This document shows, piece by piece, positions 29,125 to 35,508 of a stretch of 35,508 nucleotides of DNA. The translations under genes were made by a program, and so were the position numbers. Under the pieces are notes generated by a model, which searched no databases, was not told the DNA's origin, and worked only from the letters and a program-made list of their open reading frames with translations. This DNA comes from Acidobacteriota bacterium (lineage in GTDB: Bacteria > Acidobacteriota > Terriglobia > UBA7540): positions 1 to 35,508 of the forward strand of contig JAHEKS010000010.1 in NCBI GenBank assembly GCA_024638215.1. The letters are read 5' to 3'. How positions within the stretch are numbered: position 1 is the stretch's first letter; the number at the start of each line of letters is the position of its first letter.

Positions 29125-30249
29125 CTAACGCGCGGCGCGCAGCGGCGCGCTCAACACGCGGCGCAAGGCTTCGAGGAACTGCTCGTTCTCCTCGTGCGTG
29201 CCGATGGTGACGCGCAGCGAAGTCGGGAACGCATAAAGTTTCATCGGCCGCACGATGACGCCCTCGTGCAGCAACCGGGCGAAATCCTCCTCGCAATCGC
29301 GCCCCGTATCCACGAGCAGGAAATTTCCCACCGAAGGCGTGTAGCGCACGCCCAACAACGTCAGCTCTTCGGTGACGAATTTCATTTCCCGCCGGTTCAT
29401 TTCCACCGAGTGCGCCACGTGCTCCTGGTCATCGAGAGCCGCCAGCGCCGCAACCTGCGCCACGTAGTTGGCGTTGAAGGGCGAGCGGACGCGGTTGATC
29501 GCCTCGATCAGTTCCGGGTGCCCCAGGCCGTAGCCGATTCTCAGCCCCGCCAAGCCGTGGACCTTGGAAAACGTCCGCAGCACAAAGACGTTCCGACCCG
29601 CTCGGACGTAGTTCACCGAGTGTGAATAGTCGTGGCGCTGGACATATTCGTAATACGCCTCATCCAGCACCACCAGCACGCGCGCCGGAATGGCTTCGAG
29701 GAACCGGTCGAATTCGTGCGCCGTGAACATGGTGCCGGTGGGGTTGTTGGGGTTTCCGATATAGATAACTTTGGTGCGCTGCGTCACGGCCCGCGCGATG
29801 GCGGTGAGGTCGTAGCCCATGTTGCGCAGGGGCGTCTGCACCAGCCCCGCGCCCATCTCGTCGATCGCCAGGCGATAGATGTAGAACGACGATTCGGAGG
29901 AAATTGCCTCGTCACCGGCCACCAGAAACGCCTTGGCGACGAGTTCGATGAGGTCGGTGGAACCGGCGCCGAGGATGGTTTGGTTCATGTCGAGCGAGTG
30001 GATTTCCGCCAGGCGCTGGCGCAGGTAGTAGCCGTGCCCGTCGGGATAGAAATTGATCCGGTCGATCGAATTGCGGATGGCTTCCAAGGCTTTGGGCGAC
30101 GGGCCGAGCGGGTTTTCGTTGGACGCCAGCTTGATGGCGGGATGCCCCAGCTCGCGCTCCACTTCTTCGATGGGTTTGCCGGGCGGGTAAGGCCGAATGC
30201 GTTTTGACCAGGGATGAATTAAGTCTTCGATCGAAAAGTGCTGGATCAT
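29125..30249 (-). CDS. hisC: Histidinol-phosphate aminotransferase
   Basis: KLASNENPLGPSPKALEAI, NPNNPTGTMF, RTFSKVHGLAGLRIGYG. Confidence 0.95.
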   Translation of the reverse strand: MIQHFSIEDLIHPWSKRIRPYPPGKPIEEVERELGHPAIKLASNENPLGPSPKALEAIRNSIDRINFYPDGHGYYLRQRLAEIHSLDMNQTILGAGSTDLIELVAKAFLVAGDEAISSESSFYIYRLAIDEMGAGLVQTPLRNMGYDLTAIARAVTQRTKVIYIGNPNNPTGTMFTAHEFDRFLEAIPARVLVVLDEAYYEYVQRHDYSHSVNYVRAGRNVFVLRTFSKVHGLAGLRIGYGLGHPELIEAINRVRSPFNANYVAQVAALAALDDQEHVAHSVEMNRREMKFVTEELTLLGVRYTPSVGNFLLVDTGRDCEEDFARLLHEGVIVRPMKLYAFPTSLRVTIGTHEENEQFLEALRRVLSAPLRAAR

Positions 30250-30295
30250 TCGAGTCCGACTCCGAATTCACATGATGGCGAGGGTCGGGGTACTC

Positions 30296-31036
30296 TCAGT
30301 CGGATCTTGCGGCGGCCTTCCAATTTTTCAGGCGGCTGATCTCTTCCGCCGTCAGGAAGCGGAACCGGCCGGGCGCCAGGCCGCGGTCGGTTAGGAAGGC
30401 GATGCGCACCCGCTTCAACTTTACCACCGGTTGGCCGATGCGCTCAAACATTCGGCGCACCTGGCGGTAACGGCCTTCAACCAGCGTGATCTCGCACCAC
30501 GGCTTGTCGCGCTCGGCCCCGGAAGCGAGGGGGCGAATCTGGCACGGCGCGGTGCGACGCCCGTCGAGCGTGATGCCCCGCTCGAGCTTGGCAAGAGCCG
30601 TTGCGTCCGGGCGCCCTTCGAGCTTCACATGATAGGTGCGCGGCACGGCGGAAGCGCGCGCCATCAGCAAATTCGCCAGCTCGCCGTCATTGGTGAGCAG
30701 CAGCAGCCCCGAGGAATGGTAATCCAACCTTCCCACCGGGTAAACCCGCTCTTTGATTCCGTGCAAAAGAGAGACCACCGTCTCGCGCCCTTGCGGATCG
30801 CTGACGGTTGAAACCACTCCAGCGGGTTTGTTCAGCAGGATGGCAAAGCGGTGGCCGGCGCGAGGCAGCAGCTTGCCGTCCACTTTGATGTGGTCTCGCT
30901 CGGCGTCTGCTTTCGTGCCCAGTTCGGTGACGATCTGGCCGTTCACCGACACGCGGCCCTGGGCGATCATTTCCTCCGCTTTACGCCGCGAGGTAATGCC
31001 CGCCGTCGAAATGATCTTTTGTAAACGCTCTTGCAT
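30296..31036 (-). CDS. RsuA/RluB family pseudouridine synthase
   Basis: S4 domain N-term, VYPVGRLDYHSSGLLLLTNDGEL. Confidence 0.95.
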   Translation of the reverse strand: MQERLQKIISTAGITSRRKAEEMIAQGRVSVNGQIVTELGTKADAERDHIKVDGKLLPRAGHRFAILLNKPAGVVSTVSDPQGRETVVSLLHGIKERVYPVGRLDYHSSGLLLLTNDGELANLLMARASAVPRTYHVKLEGRPDATALAKLERGITLDGRRTAPCQIRPLASGAERDKPWCEITLVEGRYRQVRRMFERIGQPVVKLKRVRIAFLTDRGLAPGRFRFLTAEEISRLKNWKAAARSD

Positions 31037-31042
31037 CGAGGG

Positions 31043-31070
31043 CTTTCAGCCGTCAGCCATCAGCTTTCAG
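31043..31070. repeat. Four-unit heptad array CTTTCAG CCGTCAG CCATCAG CTTTCAG
   Basis: Exact 7-bp period between the pseudouridine synthase gene and scpB. Confidence 0.85.
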
Positions 31071-31121
31071 GACCGAAGGACGTGCCGGTACGCCGCGCCT
31101 TGACGGGTGGAAATCGGCGGC

Positions 31122-31868
31122 TCACGATTCTGAACTTGGGTGGTCGGCCTGCGGGGCCGCCCCAGCGTCGCTTTCACCAAGTTCACGCGAGGTTTCTGCT
31201 CCGGATGAGCTGTCGGCTCCTTCTTCGCCAGCCAGGCTCTCCGCCTCCGCCGCGGCTTGCGGGGAGTCGGTGAGCGGCAATTCCCCCGCGGCGGGCAAGT
31301 TCTCTTCCGCCGCCAGTTCCGGCCCCAGCGCCTGGCGCGCCAATTCTTCGAACTCGCGCAGGCTGGGCAGCTCGCCCAAATCTTTCAAGCCAAAGTGCAC
31401 CAGAAAATCGCGCGAGGTGCGGTAAAGGATGGGACGCCCCACAACATTCTTGCGCCCCGCGGTGACCACGAGTTTTCGTTCCAGCAGCGTGTGGATGACG
31501 CCGCCGCAATCCACGCCACGAATGTCGTCAATTTCAGGCGCGGTCACCGGCTGGCGGTAAGCGATGACGGCCAGGGTCTCGAGCGCGGGCTTGGAGAGCC
31601 GGATAGGCGGCTTCAGACTCTTGACGAACTTGCGCAGCACGTCGTGGTGTTCGGGCTTGGTGGAGAATTTGTAGCCGCCCGCGATCTGCCGGATTTGAAC
31701 GCCGTGTTCCGCCCGCTCGAAATCTTCCATCAATTCGCGCAGTTTTTCTTTGATCCTGTCGCGCTCTTCGCCTTCGAGCGACTTGACGATGGCGTCGAGC
31801 GTCACCGGCTCCGGCGCGACGTAAATGATGGCCTCGATCAGAGCTTTCAGGTTTTCGTCGGTCAACAT
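31122..31868 (-). CDS. scpB: Segregation and condensation protein B
   Basis: ALETLAVIAYRQPVTAPEIDDIRGVDCGGVIHTLLER. Confidence 0.95.
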   Translation of the reverse strand: MLTDENLKALIEAIIYVAPEPVTLDAIVKSLEGEERDRIKEKLRELMEDFERAEHGVQIRQIAGGYKFSTKPEHHDVLRKFVKSLKPPIRLSKPALETLAVIAYRQPVTAPEIDDIRGVDCGGVIHTLLERKLVVTAGRKNVVGRPILYRTSRDFLVHFGLKDLGELPSLREFEELARQALGPELAAEENLPAAGELPLTDSPQAAAEAESLAGEEGADSSSGAETSRELGESDAGAAPQADHPSSES

Positions 31869-31874
31869 TTCAAC

Positions 31875-32741
31875 CTATCCGAGACTCTCTTCGAAGCTCG
31901 CCTGGATTTCGGCGATGCTGGCGCCGGAGACGATTTCCTCAAAGCGCTTGTTCTTGTGCACGGTGATAGGCGCGAAGAGTTCCTTTTGCCGCATCAGGAC
32001 CGCATGCAGCCGGACCATTTCGAGCAGGGCCAGCAACAATACCACCAGCGCCTGGCGCGAAAGGAAACCCGCAAACAGGTCGTCCAGCCGCACCGGATGC
32101 GGGTTGGCCAGCAGCACCTGCTTGACGTGCTCGAACATCTGCGCCACGCTCACTTCCTCGCGGCGGATCTGCATGGGCACGCGTTTCTTGGCGCGCTCGA
32201 TGATCTGGCGGAAAACGGAAACCAGGTCGAAGACCGTCACCGTCAGGCCCGGCTCGTCCTCCGCCTCCACGAATTCGCCGATGCCCGGCTGCGTCCACGA
32301 CGCGTCTTCCACGATGCGCTTCGACTGCAGCATCTGCGCCGCGTTTTTGAACTGCTCGTGCTCGAGCAGGCGATGGACGAGCTCATCGCGCGGGTCTTCC
32401 TCTTCCTCCGGCGTGGCGTTTGGGTCGGGCGGCAACAGCATCCGCGACTTGATGTAAATCAGCGTCGCCGCCATCAGCACGAACTCGCCGCCCACATCTA
32501 TGTCCATCTCTTCGAGCAGGTGGAGGTAATCGAGGTATTGCTTGGTGATGGTGGCGATGGGAATATCGTAGATGTTGATTTCCTGCTTGCGAATCAGGTC
32601 GAGCAGGAGGTCGAGCGGGCCCTCGTAGACTTGCAGCTTGACGGGCGGAGGCGGCTCGCCCGCGCGCGTGGCGCGCTTAGCCGGCTGGGCAACTTGTTCC
32701 TCTCCGGGTGGATGCGGAGCGGGTTCGCGAGGTTCGTCCAT
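31875..32741 (-). CDS. scpA: Segregation and condensation protein A
   Basis: VYEGPLDLLLDLIRKQEINIYDIPIATITKQYLDYL. Confidence 0.96.
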   Translation of the reverse strand: MDEPREPAPHPPGEEQVAQPAKRATRAGEPPPPVKLQVYEGPLDLLLDLIRKQEINIYDIPIATITKQYLDYLHLLEEMDIDVGGEFVLMAATLIYIKSRMLLPPDPNATPEEEEDPRDELVHRLLEHEQFKNAAQMLQSKRIVEDASWTQPGIGEFVEAEDEPGLTVTVFDLVSVFRQIIERAKKRVPMQIRREEVSVAQMFEHVKQVLLANPHPVRLDDLFAGFLSRQALVVLLLALLEMVRLHAVLMRQKELFAPITVHKNKRFEEIVSGASIAEIQASFEESLG

Positions 32742-32745
32742 AAAC

Positions 32746-32873
32746 GTCGAAAATCAGAAAGCAGAAATTAGAAATCAGAAAACGCAAAGTCGAAAATTGA
32801 GCGATGATTAGGCAGCTCGGCGAAGTGACGCATTCTAATTCTTGCCTTCTGATTTCTGATTTCTGATTTCTAC
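32746..32873. repeat. Inverted heptad array between trpS and scpA: GTCGAAA ATCAGAA AGCAGAA ATTAGAA ATCAGAA AACGCAA AGTCGAA / ATTCTAA TTCTTGC CTTCTGA TTTCTGA TTTCTGA TTTCTAC
   Basis: Read directly; right arm encodes the trpS C-terminus and stop. Confidence 0.92.
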
Positions 32874-33878
32874 TTTGGCACTCAAATTCATCGCAGCCCG
32901 CACTTCGGCCATGGTCGCCTGGGCCACCTTGCGGGCGCGGGCGGTGCCTTCTTCCAAAACGTCCCAGACACGCTGCGGGTTTTCTTCGTAGGGTTTGCGC
33001 CGCTCCTGAATTGGCCCTAGGCGCGCGTCAATGTTTCCTGCCAGGATTGCCTTGCAGTCGAGGCAGCCGATTTCCGCCGCTCGGCACTTTCGGTTCACCT
33101 CGTTGATGTGTTCCAGTTTTGAAAACACCTTATGAAGGTCGAAGACTGGGCAGACGTCAGGATTTCCCGGATCGGTGCGGCGCTTGCGCGCGGGGTCGGT
33201 GATCATTGTCGCCAGTTTCTTGTGGACAACCGCAGGCGGATCAGTCAGGAAAATGGCGTTGCTATAGCTCTTGGACATTTTGCGCCCATCCGTTCCCGGC
33301 AACCGCGAGGCGGGCATCAGGATGGCGCGCGGCTCTGGAAAAACCGCACCGTAGAAGCCATTGAATCGCCGCGCGATCTCCCTCGTAAGCTCAACGTGCG
33401 GCACCTGGTCTTCGCCTACGGGCACCGCGTCGGCTTTGTACATCAAGATGTCCGCCGCCTGGAGCACGGGATAGCCAAGAAATCCATACATATGCAGGTC
33501 GCGGTCAGTGATGTTTTCCAGTTGCTCCTTGTAAGAAGGAACCCGTTCGAGCCAACCAAGAGGAGTGATCATGGAAAGGAGCAAATGCAACTCGGCGTGC
33601 TCCATCAGGCGCGACTGGACAAAGAAGGTCGCTTTATTCGGGTCTAGGCCAGCGGCGAGCCAGTCCGTCACCATTTCCTTAATGTTCAATTGAAGTTCCG
33701 ACGTGTCCGCGTAATCCGTAGTCAGCATGTGCCAGTCGGCAACGAAATGATAGCTTTCGTATTCGTCCTGGCGTGTGACCCAGTTCTGGAGCGCGCCCAC
33801 CAGGTTGCCGAGGTGGAGCTTCCCGGTGGGTCGCATGCCGCTCAAAATGCGCGGGCGCTGTGGGGTTGGATCGGTCAT
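32835..33878 (-). CDS. trpS: Tryptophanyl-tRNA synthetase
   Basis: SGMRPTGKLHLGNLVGALQNW, MSKSYSNAI (KMSKS); start taken at MTDPTPQRPRILSG. Confidence 0.95.
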   Translation of the reverse strand: MTDPTPQRPRILSGMRPTGKLHLGNLVGALQNWVTRQDEYESYHFVADWHMLTTDYADTSELQLNIKEMVTDWLAAGLDPNKATFFVQSRLMEHAELHLLLSMITPLGWLERVPSYKEQLENITDRDLHMYGFLGYPVLQAADILMYKADAVPVGEDQVPHVELTREIARRFNGFYGAVFPEPRAILMPASRLPGTDGRKMSKSYSNAIFLTDPPAVVHKKLATMITDPARKRRTDPGNPDVCPVFDLHKVFSKLEHINEVNRKCRAAEIGCLDCKAILAGNIDARLGPIQERRKPYEENPQRVWDVLEEGTARARKVAQATMAEVRAAMNLSAKVEIRNQKSEGKN

Positions 33879-34137
33879 TCGGCTGGTCGTGGAATTCAGC
33901 CCCAGGGCTGCCTCTGGCAGTTCGAATCGCGCCGCACCGGGTCTATCGCCCGGGCGGCGCTTACTCGACCATCGTAGCACAGGCGGGCGAAACGGGGAAC
34001 GTGCAAACGAGCCTGAAAGCACGCCAAGCGTCTTGGCTTGAACGATTAGCTCCGCACACGTACACTGGAGCGAGACAGGGGCTTGCCCCGTGGCAAGGCC
34101 TTGGCGGGAAGGAAATCCTCGAACTGCGGAGGAACTT

Positions 34138-34683
34138 TTGAGGTCAGGACGGAATCTTTCGACTCTTGCTTTTCTACTTGTGCTGGGCGGGGCGCTCGTT
34201 GCCCATGCCCCTCTTCGAGCGCAGCAACCCAAGAAGCCGGTTAAGAGCCAAGTGCAGAAAGTGGCGCCCATTCCGACGCGTATGTGGAAATCGGAAACGA
34301 CGGGGAACCAATATCGCGTCTGGACGGAAGACAATCGTCTCCACGCCGAGTGGACGAACATTCCGCCGGGGTCCGCCGCCAAGGGCGCCTACATCCGCAC
34401 CGTTTGCCGGCGCGCCGGGCAAAAGTGGGTGGGAGAATCGCGCAGCTATCTTCCTTGTTTGGGAGGCAAGGGCAAGGACGAGCGTCTCATGAATTTTTGC
34501 CACGTCACGACCGGCTTCGAGATTGACACCATGACGGCGTCGCGCATTACCGGGCGCGCCGAAGGATTGAAGCGCTTTGACTGCACGAAGTGCCAGGTTC
34601 TCGAAAAAGAATGGAAGAATTTCGTGTGGGTTCCGCTGCCGCCGAAAAAAGGGCCGGGCCACGAGGTCCCGGAATCTCGATAA
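34138..34683 (+). CDS. Secreted hypothetical protein (TTG start, GGAGGA upstream)
   Basis: Signal peptide-like RNLSTLAFLLVLGGALVAHAPLRAQQ. Confidence 0.6.
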   Translation: MRSGRNLSTLAFLLVLGGALVAHAPLRAQQPKKPVKSQVQKVAPIPTRMWKSETTGNQYRVWTEDNRLHAEWTNIPPGSAAKGAYIRTVCRRAGQKWVGESRSYLPCLGGKGKDERLMNFCHVTTGFEIDTMTASRITGRAEGLKRFDCTKCQVLEKEWKNFVWVPLPPKKGPGHEVPESR

Positions 34684-34691
34684 TCGCCCGC

Positions 34692-35508
34692 CTAGGCGCC
34701 CTTGAGCTTCTTGATTTCCTCAGTGAGCGGCGGAACGATTTCAAAAAGGTCGGCAACGATCCCGTAAGTGGCGACCTCAAAAATCGGCGCTTCCTTGTCC
34801 TTGTTGACGGCCACCACGGTGCGTGAACCCTTCATGCCCACCTGGTGCTGGATGGCGCCCGAAATTCCGAGGGCCACGTAGAGTTTCGGCGCCACGGTCT
34901 GGCCGGAGCTGCCGATCTGGCGGTCCATGGGTAGCCAGCCGCTGTCACAGACGGGCCGCGACGCGCCCACTTCCCCTCCCAGCGCGCCCGCGAGCTGGTT
35001 GGCAAGTTCCAGATTCTCCGGCGCCTTGATGCCGCGCCCCACGGCGACGATGATTTCCGCCTGCGTCAAGTCCACTGCCTGCTTCGCCTCGCGGAAGCGC
35101 TCGCCGGGCCGGGTGCGGATCATTTCCGGCCGCAGGCTGAGCGGGACGGAGGTGATCTTGGCTGGCGCATCGCCGCGCTCGAGCGAGTCCTCGCGAAAAG
35201 CGGCGGCCTGGAAGGTGACGAAATACGGCGGAGCGCCCGCAAATTCCACATCGGCGGAGAATTTTCCCTGAAAAACCTGGCGCACGAAAATCAGGTGCTC
35301 GCCTTCTTTGCGATAGCCCAGGCAATCGCTGACTAGGCCGGCGTCGAGCGAAGCCGCCAGCTTGGGGGCAAAATCGCGCACTTGATAAGTGTGGCTGAAA
35401 ACGACGAAGCGCGGTTTCCTTTGCGCGACGATTTCGCCCAAGACGTGAACCGTGCCGTCCGCGGTGTATTCAGCCAGTTCAGGCGAATCGGCCGCCAGGA
35501 CTTCTTGC
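34692..35508 (-). CDS. etfA: Electron transfer flavoprotein alpha subunit (5' end beyond window)
   Basis: [72 protein letters not shown]. Confidence 0.95.
   Translation of the reverse strand, partial: QEVLAADSPELAEYTADGTVHVLGEIVAQRKPRFVVFSHTYQVRDFAPKLAASLDAGLVSDCLGYRKEGEHLIFVRQVFQGKFSADVEFAGAPPYFVTFQAAAFREDSLERGDAPAKITSVPLSLRPEMIRTRPGERFREAKQAVDLTQAEIIVAVGRGIKAPENLELANQLAGALGGEVGASRPVCDSGWLPMDRQIGSSGQTVAPKLYVALGISGAIQHQVGMKGSRTVVAVNKDKEAPIFEVATYGIVADLFEIVPPLTEEIKKLKGA

Noticed and set aside
33915-33950. GGCAGTTCGAATCGCG as a tRNA T-arm
   Set aside because: Flanking 5-bp stems are not complementary, and no anticodon or acceptor arms could be assembled.

Overview
The window is a GC-rich bacterial chromosome segment, probably Acidobacteriota (inferred from gene content and intergenic style, not verified). 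Main gene blocks, left to right: a minus-strand F-type ATP synthase block (b'-b-delta-alpha-[four-helix-bundle ORF]-gamma-beta-epsilon, with no a or c subunit here); an FAD-linked oxidase; a radical SAM protein; a 2-oxoacid dehydrogenase/lipoylation operon (lpdA-lipB-E1alpha-E1beta-E2); a HipA-like kinase + DUF3037 pair; a bipolar histone-H1-like protein; a LysM lytic transglycosylase; a ferredoxin; a Crp/Fnr regulator; a DUF2961/GH172 protein; a TrmH-rarA-ada repair cluster; a candidate HEPN protein; hisC, rluB-type, scpB/scpA, trpS; and an etfA fragment. No rRNA, tRNA or CRISPR array was found. The most unusual signal is a set of degenerate arrays with an exact 7-bp period at gene junctions. 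Each locus uses its own heptad (GTCGAAA, CTAGGGG, GTTGTCC, ATCAGAA, CTGAAAG types). Most are arranged as inverted arms with the purine-rich arm first. They sit at every internal junction of the oxoacid dehydrogenase operon and supply the stop codons, and sometimes C-terminal residues, of several genes (atpA, lpdA, lipB, trpS, ORF 16816, probably E2). In the atp operon the two inverted arms flank a four-helix-bundle (23S rRNA intervening-sequence-type) gene, giving an arrangement like a 23S rRNA IVS but inside an mRNA operon.
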